From Epiperipatus broadwayi (taxonomy: Eukaryota > Onychophora > Udeonychophora > Euonychophora > Peripatidae): DNA of 64,000 nt. This document shows, one piece after another, positions 1 through 10,702 of the stretch; position 1 is the stretch's first letter; every line of letters begins with the position of its first letter. Under the pieces are notes generated by a model. The model saw only the letters and a program-made list of their open reading frames with translations. It searched no databases and was not told the DNA's origin. The position numbers were made by a program, and so were the translations under genes. Location: positions 2,354,001-2,418,000 of the forward strand of contig JAQFVV010012446.1 of the NCBI GenBank assembly GCA_028023455.1. Reading direction: 5' to 3'.

Positions 1-13
1 AAACTGATCTCTG

Positions 14-22
14 CCTTTTATA
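14..22 (-). promoter_or_regulatory. TATA-box-like motif at window edge
   Basis: The minus strand reads TATAAAAGG here, a good match to a metazoan TATA box, in a small GC-richer patch (about 1-60). Any start site would lie at or beyond the window edge, so no transcript can be checked. A minus-strand frame through the same patch is also open to the edge for about 20 codons, so this could be coding instead. In AT-rich DNA such a motif can arise by chance. Confidence 0.15.
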
Positions 23-544
23 CTCTCTAGAGGCCCAGTTTTCCGACTTCTGCGCATATCTTTTGTTTGTCAAAATATCCGTTGATAATCTTATATATTC
101 TTTATAAAATTTATGTTACAAAGTCTCTATTTTTTTCAGCATAATTCTGCCATCTTTAATTAGTTGAAATATTTTTACTTTCTCTTATCTAGATTGGTAA
201 TTTGTGTCTTTTGTTCTCTCCAATTCTAACTTTTATTTCTAATTACATAAAAAAAAACTGAAAGAATAATTTAACTTTCATTGTATGTTATTTTTTTAAA
301 AAAAAAATTAGTCAAAAAAAATCTAAATTTACTTTTATTTTTTAGCTTCTACCAAATGCCAATATATTTGCAACGTATATAAATAAACGTTACAATACTT
401 TACCTTTGGATAAGTAAAGCAATTTTAGCAAGATCGTTTTCAGCTGCATAAAACTTTAGCATCTGCATTCTTTCTAAAAAATAAATAAATTACACAATGA
501 AATTATTAGCAGTATTTATATACACTCATATAAGTACATTTAAA
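23..544. other. AT-rich stretch, nothing recognised
   Basis: Homopolymer A/T runs dominate. I see no open frame of useful length, no terminal repeats and no tRNA-like boxes. Confidence 0.5.
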
Positions 545-1045
545 TACATGAAAGCATCAACATTTAAACAATATCAATAACAATGGAATAATCTCAATAT
601 GTTGTCAAGGCAACCTTTTAACAATAAAGGTTGAAATCCACCTTTATCTATGGTCTAATAAGTTTATATAGATACTAAAGATTGCATTTTGACTAGAGAG
701 AGTGAAATTATTAATTCAAAGAAGTTTAAATAAACCTCATTAAACAGATACATATAATCTGTTCTAAAAGCAAACTAACAAATAATCAATTATAATATTC
801 AAACTCTAATTATAACTTTCAAATTGCATCCCAGCTAAGTATTAATTAGATAATAAATATAATAAGCTAGATAGGTTTATAAATGTACATGCATGAAGTC
901 AGTCAACATTTAAATAATACCAATATAAATAACAATCAACAATGTCAATCTGTTGTCAAGGCAACCTCCTTTAACAATAAAGGTGGATATCTAACTTTAT
1001 TTATGGACTAATAAGTTCATATAGAAAATAAAAATTGTACATATA
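545..1045. repeat. Two direct copies of a ~150-bp repeat
   Basis: Two diverged direct copies lie at about 545-695 and 887-1045, around 350 bp apart. Both contain the string TTGTCAAGGCAACC followed by AACAATAAAGGT and then a TATGGNCTAATAAGTT block. The spacer between them is AT-rich. No coding content or recognisable mobile-element ends are visible. This is an old local duplication or two copies of an unclassified repeat. Confidence 0.55.
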
Positions 1046-1262
1046 TATATAATGACCATACCAAAAACAGAATTAAAGTTAATAGGACTAAAAGAATGAA
1101 GGAGCTTATTTCTCAGCAGTATAATTTAATCATAAAAGAAGAGTTCAACCACTAAGTTTTATGATCAGTAATAACTTTATCTATTAATAAAGCTCCTATT
1201 TCTTTTTATTAGAAACATTATCATATATTTATATAGGCATATCCATGTATATATATAAATAT

Positions 1263-1607
1263 ATTAATAAAATCAAGTCATACATCACATGACTTATATA
1301 ATTTGCATTTATAAATATGTAAAATAAAAAGTATGCTAATAGCTCTAAACAAGCTTTTTTATGATAAAATGCTTAGCTTGAGTTGGTATTTTGAATCTAT
1401 AGTCCTAGCTCCTCACTGAAGAGAGCCATAGCTTGAAATCAGTCTGGGGATGGAGACAATCCTAGATAAATATTTTGAATGTGTTCTCTTGTAACATTTA
1501 TCTTAAAAGGAAAAAAATTTGCTTAGAGCTACTAATACATTCTTTATTTTACATATTTGTAAATTCAAACTATATAAGACATGTGATGTATAACTTGATA
1601 TTATTGG
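1263..1607. repeat. Fold-back element, family D
   Basis: Imperfect inverted arms lie at about 1263-1353 and 1517-1607; the left carries ATACATCACATGACTTATA and the right its complement. They enclose a core (1369-1510) with GAGTTGGTATTTTGAAT and CTCACTGAAGAGAGCCATAG. The core contains CTGAAGA, a 4-bp hairpin (GAGC/GCTT) and GAAA, which resembles part of a hammerhead ribozyme core. A second core-only copy lies at 1781-1918, and a left-arm copy near 27890. No protein is encoded. It is probably a non-autonomous mobile element. Confidence 0.6.
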
Positions 1608-1780
1608 TATTATTATTTAGCCATTGAGGCTTTGGCTATTTTATATTGCTAAGCTCATTAATATATGGTGTATCTGAATTTAGTTCAAGTCCATGTGATT
1701 ATTTCAGTTGGAGAGCTGGATTTGAAGATATATAGATATCTGAAATTTTCATATCTTCTTCATAATTAAGTATTAGATAA

Positions 1781-1918
1781 ATGCTTAATTTGAGTTGGTA
1801 TTTTGAATATGGTGTTCTAGCTCCTTACTGAAGAGAGACATAGCTCAAAACCAGTCTAAGAACAATCCTAGATAGAGATTTTGAATGCATTCTCTTGTAG
1901 TATTTATCATAAAAATGG
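1781..1918 (+). repeat. Family D core, solitary copy
   Basis: Repeats the 1369-1510 core with about 80% identity by eye, sharing GAGTTGGTATTTTGAAT, the CTGAAGAGAG block and ATTCTCTTGTAG. It lacks the fold-back arms. The hammerhead-like GAAA is changed to AAAA, so any catalytic potential is lost here. Confidence 0.55.
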
Positions 1919-1971
1919 TTGTTTATAGCTAGAAGGTTTTATATATATATATATGTATTATAACAATCGAA

Positions 1972-2100
1972 ATGCAAGTGGAGATCGAATCTAACCGCAA
2001 AAACAATATCTGCAACTACCAGGGCGCCATCAAGGCATTTGAGCCTAGAAAAATTTATAAAGTAGGCAGATACGCGCTGTTAAGATTCCACTTTATTTAA
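1972..2100 (+). CDS. Possible small ORF or exon, 42 aa, unknown
   Basis: An ATG-initiated frame of 42 codons runs to TAA. Its middle part (about 1981-2055) has a clear coding-like look against AT-rich flanks: many codons end in C or G (ATC, AAC, CGC, TGC, TAC, CAG, GGC, GCC, AAG). The product begins MQVEIESNRKNNICNYQGAI and is basic, with no signal peptide or membrane segment. A possible splice donor (AAA|GTAGGC) lies inside the frame at about 2060, so the real unit may be an internal exon that ends before the stop. I do not recognise the protein. It could also be a fragment of an unidentified mobile element. Plus strand, opposite to the exon at 3347-3652. Confidence 0.3.
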   Translation: MQVEIESNRKNNICNYQGAIKAFEPRKIYKVGRYALLRFHFI

Positions 2101-3346
2101 ATATTCCGATCGTTAGCCCAAGTCACTAGCTCAGCGGAGACGCAGAGATAAAAATCTATAAATTTTATATCTTAAATATAAAAGAATAAAAGCCACTGCC
2201 AGAAATTAACACATAAAAATATTTATTTATGCACATATAAAATAACATTTAAATTTTTGAGGAATAAGTTTAACATTTTAGATTTTTATATTAACTTTTA
2301 ATTTCACATTTAACTAAGTTTCAATGAGTTTAATATTTTATTTAGATAGTCAAGTATGAATAGACTACATAGATCTGCATTTAAAAAGAAAATATTCTTC
2401 CCTGATTTAACCTTAGGCAACAAATTTCGCAACCAAACTAACGCCAATCCATCTGATACATTCATGTATTCAATGTAGCATGATACGACAACACAAAATA
2501 CTATACTGTCAGAAAATAAGTAGAAATAGAGAAGACATTGACTCTCCACCAACAGGAATGTGACATCTGTTGGCAAGTAGAACAATAAACAAAAAACTTC
2601 ATAGGAATGGACTGCGGTCTTCTGCCGACTTACAAACCCATCCATAGGCAAACAGAGGGTGTGTGGCATATATCTATAATCCTGCCCGTAGCGGACCTCA
2701 TACTACATCTACTAATTACACAAATATATCCAATCCATTGAACCAATTCAACTACGAAATGAATAACCTAAGATTACCCTCCCTTAATATAACTTTACAA
2801 AACTATATAGCCATTCACGCCCGACTTAAATTTAACATTTAAATACGTTCGCACAAATGCATTTTATAAAATTTGTTTTAAAATGTTGAGTACAGATCAG
2901 CTGCACAGATTCCACGGTCAAAAACATTCCAAATCAAACACAACCGACCAAAACACAAAGTCATCGATAAACGTCACTTGCATAGGGAATATACAAATCC
3001 CATTAGCATTCATCGTAAGATGCTTGCAGTGATATCGTTCACATATATTCCAATCGAACGTGAAAACCACAACATCATCAACCGCTAACGAATCTATGCA
3101 ACGTCTATACCCAACCTAAATTTCATCATTTAAAATTTAAACAATAAACAATTTATACAATAAGAAAGAAAAAAAATGATTTTTATCAATCGGAAAACAT
3201 ATAAAATTAAACATTATTAATTTGATTTAAAAACTTACAAAAGTCAGATAAGAGTCCGTTTTAACATTTAAGTTGGCTTGTTTATTAATTTGTAAAACTT
3301 GACGAAAGTTCTTAATTGATTTCAATAATTGTTCATTTCATATAGC
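2101..3346. other. Low-repeat region, no confident gene
   Basis: This stretch has fewer recognisable repeats than most of the window and somewhat higher GC. A 119-codon frame on the minus strand (2310-2669) and a roughly 60-codon plus frame without a usable start (about 2660-2845) overlap on opposite strands. Neither shows a domain or coding-like codon use that I can defend. The region may be the 3' flank of the gene whose last exon is at 3347-3652. Confidence 0.35.
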
Positions 3347-3652
3347 TTATGGTAGAAGAGTCCATGTTCCCGTTGGCAATTCCCACGGAGACTTTCCTGG
3401 AAGACCGGTCTGATATTTTGGAGGTAGCATTAGCTGGTTCTGTTCTGGTATCACAGTCTTTGCATTTTTAAAATAAATGAGTGAAGACGGCAAGTGCGTC
3501 TTGTTGCTCGACTCACCAAAATCAAGTTGGAAAACTGACTGGAACTCAATATTTTTTCTTTTTATAGTCCTCCTATGGATTCCATGAACAAAAACGTCAC
3601 TGTTCTGTTTTTTCGTTATGGTCCAGGCCTTTATTTGCTTCCACTGGTCAAG
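3347..3652 (-). CDS. Candidate terminal coding exon, 101 codons, unknown protein
   Basis: A minus-strand frame of 101 sense codons followed by TAA (3347-3349). It has no ATG start. The in-frame stop just upstream is TAG inside ATTTTAG, which would serve as a splice acceptor (ag|CTTGACCAG), so the frame is open exactly from a plausible splice site. GC is clearly above the flanks and codon use is mixed rather than A/T-only. The product is soluble, basic at the N-terminal part (includes KRKNIEFQSVFQLDFGESS) and ends with a proline-rich tail containing PPKYQTGLPGKSPWELP. No membrane segment is seen. I do not recognise the family. The tail composition argues for a real conserved C-terminus rather than chance. 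The polypyrimidine tract before the acceptor is weak, so the boundary could differ. Upstream exons would lie at higher coordinates and I could not find them. It resembles nothing else in the window, so it is unlikely to be a repeat. Confidence 0.55.
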   Translation of the reverse strand, partial: LDQWKQIKAWTITKKQNSDVFVHGIHRRTIKRKNIEFQSVFQLDFGESSNKTHLPSSLIYFKNAKTVIPEQNQLMLPPKYQTGLPGKSPWELPTGTWTLLP

Positions 3653-4061
3653 CTAAAATCTCTTTCTTCTCTTATCTAACTTTTCATCTGACTTTTTAAT
3701 TACACAGCTTTTAGATAATTAATAAACAATCATTTCCATTTACAGATTACAGGAATTAATTAATACCTGTTTTTATTTTAACTTACGTTATTTTTTTATT
3801 AAAATATTTTTATATTTCAATCTTGTATTTTTTTATTAAAAAAAATACGTTCAAATACTTTTTTTTTTGTTTATGAAAAAAATATTTTTAAAGTTTAGCA
3901 TCTGTGCGAATACATATATATGCTTAACAAACATTTTAATTTTAGTGTTTAGTTTTTTCCTTTTATTTGCGAACTTTTAAGTTTTTATTTTAAATTAATG
4001 TAACGACATATTTATATATCATTACAATATATATATATATACTGTGTTCAAATAATAAGAT
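3653..4061. other. AT-rich, possibly intron upstream of the minus-strand exon
   Basis: If the exon at 3347-3652 is real, this is the adjoining intron on the minus strand. It holds long A/T runs and a TA microsatellite near 4030. Nothing else is visible. Confidence 0.35.
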
Positions 4062-4385
4062 GACTGATTCTCTCTCCACAAACTCCCTGTACCATTATCT
4101 CTGAATCAATATTTGCCCTATGAAGTGGCATAGTTCATCTATTCATCATCAAATTTTTTAAAGAACTAGAATGTCTGGATCCCAAATTATGATATGAAAT
4201 GTGACAGCATGTTTGGTACCTGCATTAATTATTTCAATGCTCTTCCTGCTGTCATGAAATTTTGCAAACCTTTAGAAATATTTATGACTCATGGATTCAC
4301 TATCCTATAAAATTTGATTATTTCAAATTTTTTAGTCACATTTTTACCAATTTGAAATGAAATTTAATGTTAGCACATTAGGAAT
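4062..4385 (-). mobile_element. mariner-like transposase N-terminal remnant, copy 1
   Basis: Read on the minus strand, two frames give pieces of a mariner-type N-terminal region, including FKL and SMSHKYFKRFAKFHDSRKSIE. This matches the usual pattern of an FKLG start, a helix-turn-helix, a 'SMS...FEWF.RF.DGR' block and an acidic tail. Frameshifts and stops break it. It ends with a segment whose complement reads TTGATTCAGAGATAATGGTA, shared with the other three copies in this window. The catalytic domain is absent. Confidence 0.55.
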
Positions 4386-4389
4386 ATTA

Positions 4390-4850
4390 CATTTAATAAA
4401 ATTCTCTATAAATCTGTTAATAATAAAGATTTAACTCTTAGTGAGAATAAAGAGTTTATTTCTTTGCTACATAAGTTATCAATTAGTAAATTGATTTATA
4501 AAAATAGTTTTTATTGAGTGATATGAAAGTGGCCTGGAAGAAAGACCTGATTTTAAATTCATTACTAAATAGTTCAAAACAGTCAATTGATTGCAAATCT
4601 ATTCCAGGGGTTGTTTATAAGATTATTTGCAATTGTCATAAAAATTATATAGGTCAAAGTAAATTAAGTCTTAATGAAAGAGTTAAAAAAGAGTTAAAGT
4701 TCATAAGAGTAAAGTTAAAAATAGATATCAAAAGTCTGCTTTGTATGTTCATGACTAAATACTAGTCATAAAATATTAATTGGCAATGCAGAATTTATCT
4801 TTTATGAAAAAAGTGGATTGTAAAAAGAAATAAAACAAACTACGATGATA
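4390..4850 (+). mobile_element. Penelope-like element fragment with GIY-YIG domain
   Basis: The open part is 4514-4765 (83 codons). Its product has the GIY-YIG nuclease signature used by Penelope-like retroelements: GVVYKI at residues 32-37, CNCHKN next to it, YIG at 45-47, and an arginine at 56 that fits the catalytic position. The paired cysteines just after the first strand (C39, C41) are typical of Penelope GIY-YIG domains. No reverse transcriptase lies upstream, so this is a 5'-truncated copy. A stop cuts it after the first half of the domain, but related residues may continue in other frames to about 4850. A 1.4 kb palindrome begins at 4857 and may have inserted into this copy. Confidence 0.65.
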
Positions 4851-4856
4851 AAATTT

Positions 4857-6282
4857 GGTACTTACGTAGTATGCCTGCCAGAAGCTTTTCAGTCATTTTA
4901 CTTCAAATAATCTATTCTTAGGAGTTTCCAATACATGGTATTAACAATATGGCTGAGTATCATATTAAATATTTACTTTTTTCTTTATTTATTAAAATGA
5001 TAAATAAAAGAGACACAAATGTCCAGAGGGTTGTAATTAAAAAATTTTTTTAGTGTAAATTCACTACACAGTTATAAACTAATCTTAAAGCACTCACAAA
5101 CAATATTTTGGAATCTTTCGAACCATGTTCTTTTCCAAACATGTCATTGCATCTCCATTTGCACATAAAGTATCATATTATGAACATCATAACACACACT
5201 TTTGGACAGGCAGTATCCTATAATTTTGAAAATATATTCCACTACATCTTGTTCTGTTGATGAAATATTTCAAATTTTAATTACATTTCCAAAAATGATA
5301 AAGGAATTTTAAAAAATCACCATGTGTTAACAAACATTAAAAAAATAATGATAATTTTAAACATGTATCTGTTTGCCTCGTGTTCAGCGTTCACCACGTG
5401 TTGACATTTGGACGTTATGTTGTGGATGGAATTTATTAAAAAACGTATTCAAAATTTTTAAAATTAACATTCAAGTTAGAATACATTTGTTAATATGTTT
5501 TAAAGTTTATAAGGTATAAACGTTCAAGAAAATAATTTTGAGAAAAAAAAATAAACAATTTTCAGTACTTGTTTATATTTTTTTTTCTCAAAATTATTTT
5601 CACGAACATATATAGCTTGTTAACTTTAAAACATATTAACAAATGTATTCTAACTTAAATGTTAATTTAAAAAATTTTAAATACATTTTTTAATAAATTC
5701 CATTTACAACATAATGTTCAACTGTAAACACATGGTCAACACTTAACGTGAGGCAAACAGATAACACATGTTTAAAATTATTATTATTTTTTTTTAACAT
5801 TTGTTAACATGTGATTTTTAAAAATTCCTTTTTTGCCTTATCATTTTTGGAAATGTGATTAAAATTTGGAATCTTTCATCAGCAGAACAAGATAAAGTGG
5901 AGTGTATTTTCAAAATTACAGGATACTGCCTGCCTGAAAAGTGTATGTTATAATAGTCACGATATAATACTTTATGTGTGAATGGAGATGAAATGGTATA
6001 TTTGGAAAGGAATGTGGTTAGAAAGACTCCAAAATATCATTTGTGAGTGCACTGAGATTGTTTACAGCTGTGTAGTTAATTTACATTAAAAAAATTTTTT
6101 TAATTACAACCCTTTGGACTTTGTGTTTCATTTATTTATCATTTTAATAAATAAACAAAAAAATAAATACTGATTCTGATACTCAGTCATATTGTTTACA
6201 TCATGTGTTGAAAGGCCCTGAAAATGGATTATTTAAAATAAAACAGCTGGCAAGTTAATGGCAGGCATACTTCGTAAGTACC
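4857..6282. mobile_element. 1.4-kb palindrome (fold-back element)
   Basis: The left arm begins GGTACTTACGTAGTATGCC and the right arm ends with its near-complement GGCATACTTCGTAAGTACC. The arms (about 4857-5560 and 5570-6282) match along nearly their whole length with small indels and scattered changes, leaving almost no spacer. The flanks on both sides carry A-rich tracts ending AAATTT, a possible imperfect target duplication. No transposase is encoded. An element that is nearly all terminal inverted repeat fits fold-back elements or a head-to-head duplication of one repeat. The arms differ enough that the duplication is not recent. Confidence 0.75.
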
Positions 6283-6599
6283 TAAAAAAATTTGAATCTT
6301 AAAGAAAGTTGGTTTTTGAAGTGAATGATGGGAAGGCTATTTATGTTTGGTTGAATTTCACTTGGGGAAGGTTTATTTGTTAATAGATAAATCATGGCTG
6401 TGGAAGAATTTTAGTAAAAATGTTGTTTTGGTTAGTATTGCAATGTTATATGAATTTCTATTTTATAATAAATATAATACAAATATAGAATATGTACAAA
6501 TACAGAGACAGTATTTTACATACAGAGTGTATATGAGCACTTACATTTATACATCACCTCTACTACAGCTGGAAAATTATATAAGATTAGCTGTAGTAT

Positions 6600-7915
6600 G
6601 CAGGTAATGTTTGGGAAAATATATATTTTAACTTTTTAACAACCGTAATAGGAAAACTCTTTTTTTCTTTAAAATATATATCTTTTTATAAAATATAATG
6701 TTCATTTCATTGAATCCACTCGCCTTATATATTCTCATTCTTTTCTTTTTAAAAACTTTATTTCTTCTTATCAACAATATATACATATTCACATTTTAAA
6801 TATCCAATGGTTTGACCATCTCTTTCTGTAGTCATTTTCATGGAATCTTAAATCTTCCTTATGTATATATCACTTCCTTCTTTCTTCAATTACATTCTTC
6901 CCTTCATAATCTTTCATGAAATGTCATTATTATTATTATTATTCTGTTTATTCTAAAACCATCCATGCGAGTTTACTAATTCTAAAACTATATATATATT
7001 TAACTTATTATCACCACTGTTAACACACTTTTTAACAATCACAATAAGAAATCTTTTTTCCTTATATATATATGTCTTATAAACTATAATGTTCTTTTCA
7101 CTGAACCCAATCTAATTATATACTCTCCTTTAAAAAAAAAAAAAAAAAACTTTATTTTTTTTATATCAACCATGTATATATTCACATGTTTAACACCCAA
7201 CATTTTTACCACTTTTTCTGTACTCATCTTGAAAGATTCTAAAACCTTCCTTATGTATGTATCATTTCCTTCTTTCTTCAATTACATTCTTCCCTTCATA
7301 GTCTTTTACGAAATGTCATTATTATTCTTATTATTGTGATACATACATAAAGAAGGTTTAAAAATCCTTGAAAATGACTACAGAAAAAAAGTGGTTGAAA
7401 CATTGGATTTTAAAGATGTGAATATGTATATATTGCTGATAAGAAGAAATAAAGTTTTTTTAAAAAGAAAAAAGGAGAGTATATAAGATGATTGGATTCA
7501 GTAAAAAGAACATTTTATAAAACATATATATATATATTTTTAAAAATGAGTTTCCTATTGCAGTTGTTAAAAAGTTTGTTAACAGCAGTGATAATAAGTT
7601 AGATATATATATTTTTGGAATTAGTAAACTCTTATAGACAATTTTAGGACAATAAGAGTAATAATAATGACATTTATGAGAGACTATGAAGGGAGGAATG
7701 TAATTGAAGAAAGAATGAAGTGATGTATACATAAAGGTTTAAGAATCCTTGAAAATGACTACTGAACAAGTGGTTGAAACATTAGATGTTAAAGATGTGA
7801 ATATGTAATATGGTTGATAAAAAGAAATAAAATTTGTAAAAAAAAAAAAAAGAAGGAAAGTATATAAGGTGATTGCATTCAATGAAAAGAACATTATATT
7901 GTAATGTTTGGAAGT
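6600..7915. repeat. Fold-back made of repeated ~340-bp units (family E)
   Basis: Units at about 6625-6955 and 6990-7330 lie in one orientation, and units at about 7340-7609 and 7610-7915 in the other. Each contains ACTTTATTTCTTCTTATC-type, TGTAGTCATTTTCA-type and TTCAATTACATTCTTCCCTT strings or their complements. The centre is near 7335. The short open frames here are not credible proteins because they follow A/T runs and are shared by the repeat copies. Confidence 0.65.
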
Positions 7916-8449
7916 ATGCATTAACTTCCTGTTGAGATTCTGGCACTCACGGTCTATTAGAAGCTTGTCTTTGTGTACAGGTAAGGTAATAATAGTTATA
8001 TCAGTTTCCAACTTCACAGTTGAGCTTGCCCCAATGCTTGTGCAATATTGTGAATGATGTGCATGTTGCCATTCAGGCATGCAAATTGCCGTTCATGTCT
8101 GATAGTTGTTTGTCAAATAAATTGTCAACATTAAATGCAAGTTGAAAGTTATAAATATTTTGATTTTTTTTTTTAATTTTTATTTGCATTATTGCTTAGA
8201 AATAGTATTATTTTAACACTATTTAAAAATTATTTGAATACGTAAAGGTATGATGAATAAAAACATCATTTATAAAATAGGTTGTAGCCATTTGCTTCAC
8301 CAAGTTTTAGCTTGGCATTTATCATAACAGATTGCAGAGAAACAAGTGAAAAGTATATTTTCCAACATTAACAGAATAGGTATTAATTTCTGTGGAGATC
8401 ATGGTAAAAAAAATTGCAGTGGAGGTCACATGTATCTGAGATAACTACT
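7916..8449. other. AT-rich interval, nothing recognised
   Basis: Holds a modestly GC-richer patch near 7930-8080 with a 113-codon minus-strand frame whose product is low-complexity (phenylalanine- and leucine-rich) at its end. I do not regard it as a gene. Confidence 0.4.
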
Positions 8450-8718
8450 AAACATCACACGATCACTATTCCCTATGTTTACGCAAGCTGCTATAACAGA
8501 TGCAAAACTTTGCATACACTAGGGCCACCCAGTGCAAACCAAAGAAAACAATGGATGCAAGGCTCCTCATTGATGAAATCCATAAGCTAGAAACTAGTTT
8601 GGGGATATTGGATGAGTGGACACTAGATAGGAATATTATGCACAAACCTTCCTGCATCCATTGATTACTCTACCTTGCACTGGGTGGCACTACTATATGG
8701 AGAGTTTTGCCTCTGTTG
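8450..8718. mobile_element. Fold-back family A, copy 1 (complete)
   Basis: Starts with AACATCACACGATCAC and has inverted arms: GCAAAACTTTGCATACACTA with a CAATGGATGC block on the left, and GCATCCATTGATTACTC then TATGGAGAGTTTTGC on the right. The core has CTCATTGATGAAATCC, GAAACTAGTTTGGGG and TTGGATGAGTGGACACTAG. This copy serves as a compact reference for the family, which is the most frequent repeat in the window. Confidence 0.75.
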
Positions 8719-9210
8719 TATCTAAGATACATTCGTTATCAGTATGTGATGAAATATATATATATTCTAAAACCCTGCAAATTTACCTTTATTACAATTA
8801 TATAATAAGTACGAATTTTTATTTATATCCAGTTACAATCTAGAAATTATTTTCACAACTATATGCACTAACTATAGATTTGTTATAACTCTTAGGTATT
8901 ATTTATAACTGAATATTGCACACCCTTATGAAACACACATGTTATAAACAAACAGATGGCTTAAATGTTAAAGCCTAATATTAGTCATGCACAAACATGC
9001 AGCTGACCATGATCTTGAACTTTTGCACATATATAACTAGTTAAATGCAGTATTTGTATTCTACCAAATCAACTGTAACATCCACAGGACTAAATATGAC
9101 CCCTTTATGGCTGTAAGTATTTCAGTGTCATTTATAAGAACTTCTAACCATTAACAAAAAGTTTGCTTATCGATACTAAAGATTTTTTTAAAAAGTTTTT
9201 TTTTTTTTAT
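8719..9210. other. AT-rich interval, nothing recognised
   Basis: No supported feature. Poly-T tracts at 9190-9210 lead into the SINE that follows. Confidence 0.4.
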
Positions 9211-9302
9211 CAAGCGTTGGTGGTCAAGAGATCAGCACGGCCGCCTTACAAGCAGTTGTCCCGGATTCGCGGGTTCGCTTCCCGGACAATGCTACGACAC
9301 AT
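9211..9302 (+). mobile_element. tRNA-derived SINE, family T1, copy 1
   Basis: A GC-rich 92-bp island in AT-rich DNA. A B-box-like GGGTTCGCTTCCC lies at 9271-9283 and an A-box-like segment lies near 9218-9232. It shares CAAGCGTTG, the GCCGCCTTRCAAGCA block, the B box and GCTAYGACA with 26443-26541. It is flanked by A- and T-rich runs (9190-9210 and 9303-9320). The acceptor and anticodon stems do not form, so it is not a functional tRNA. It may be a SINE head without its tail. Confidence 0.6.
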
Positions 9303-10258
9303 GAAAAAAAAAGTTTTTTTTTCATAATTGGCCAATTAATTATGGATCTAAGATCAGATCATGAAATTAGATTCTACTACCAGTCATGTTTGTTCTGACA
9401 GAGTTCTCATGTTTATTATAGCATAAAATATTTATTTAAATATCTCTGAACTTGCAGCTCAATACTGTGCATATGTGATTCGAGTAGAGAAGATTCTAAT
9501 TTATGACTAGAGATGGAATTAAATAGAATATCTCAGAATTATTGATAGTTCAATTGTTACATATAAAATTACAGAAATATTTTAAATACACAAATAATAA
9601 ATATAACAACGATAATAATGCTATACCAGAAGTTAATTACCATTGCCAGAAAAAACAAATGCTGTCATTAACATATAATAAGAGAAAAATAATACATCTC
9701 TGTGGAAGAGTTTGTACAATAATAAAAAAACTTCTAACACAAATATTTAATCAACAATTCCTTTCTTCTACACTTCGTTCGATACAAACATAGTGTTTCT
9801 ACAAATAATTTTATTTCCTTTCTTAATGTTTTGAATACCCAACACTCCTTCTTTTCTTACAATTTCAACTGCGTAGCTCTCATAAAGACGGCTAGGTAGT
9901 CGAAATAGTAAGACAGGAAATAAAAATAGTTTTTACAAACAATACATCTCCATTGATTGAAATATATAAAAAAGTTATTAATTATATTTGTTAATAATCA
10001 ATACATAAAAGATAGAGAAGAAAAAAGAATAAAAACTCAAATGTTTGTTGTTTAAATTTGTGTTTCCTCTGCTGTAAATCAATTCAAAAACATTTGCTCA
10101 CCAACAACTTTCTCATGTACAATGAAATTGGATAGCAATGTATAATGCATAATCTTTTATTATAAAGCTTTCAAGACAGATGTGGATAGAACAATCTAGC
10201 AATGGAGTCAATTTATTTGGTGCATCAAAAAACAATATTCTTATACATTACTTTTTTT
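9303..10258. other. AT-rich interval with a short palindromic motif
   Basis: Mostly unassigned. At about 9848-9925 a short inverted pair (TTACAATTTCAACT / AGTCGAAATAGTAAG) resembles the hairpin motif of the palindromes at 10259-10702 and 49009-49246. It may be a decayed relative. Confidence 0.4.
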
Positions 10259-10702
10259 TTTATAAATCTCCTCATGTACACTTTAATGCAATTTTTATAT
10301 AATTCATCCTTTATGTTTCTAAAAGTTATGACTGTCCACCAGTCTTCATCAGAGCTTTTTATATCTTTCTTTTTACTTTTTACATTTATAGAGTTATTAA
10401 TGTAAAAAGAAAGAAGAAAAATATAAAAGCCTCTGATAAAGATTGCTGGACAGTCGAAATTGTTAGAAAAATAAAGGAGGATTATTTTTTATTTTTCTAA
10501 CAGTTTCAATTGTCTTACAGTCTTCATCAGAGCTTTTTATATCTTTCTTTTTCTTTTTTACATTTATAGAGTTACAAATGTAAAAAGAAAAAAAGAAAGA
10601 TATAGAAAACTCTGATGAAGACTGCAGGACAGTCGAAACTGTTAGAAAAATAAAGGAGGAATTATATAAAAATTGCATTAAAGTGTATATGAGATTTATA
10701 AA
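10259..10702. mobile_element. Compound palindrome, family F
   Basis: Outer arms: TATAAATCTCCTCATGTACA on the left and its near-complement at 10680-10700. Inside, one ~75-bp block occurs four times in alternating orientation (about 10325-10400, 10405-10480, 10495-10575, 10580-10655). The plus-sense blocks read CTGATGAAGACTGCAGGACA then GTCGAAACTGTTAG: a CTGATGA box, a 5-bp hairpin (GACTG/CAGTC type) and GAAA, resembling a hammerhead core. There is no coding content. A simpler relative lies at 49009-49246. Confidence 0.7.

Noticed and set aside
2310-2669. 119-codon minus-strand frame
   Set aside because: Longest non-microsatellite frame but hydrophobic, without a domain, and overlapping open frames exist on the other strand. 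I see no coding signature and left it out as a gene.
8466-8843. Frames at 8466-8657 (minus) and 8661-8843 (plus)
   Set aside because: Both lie in a family A fold-back, and similar frames recur in its other copies (18336, 44653, 56002).
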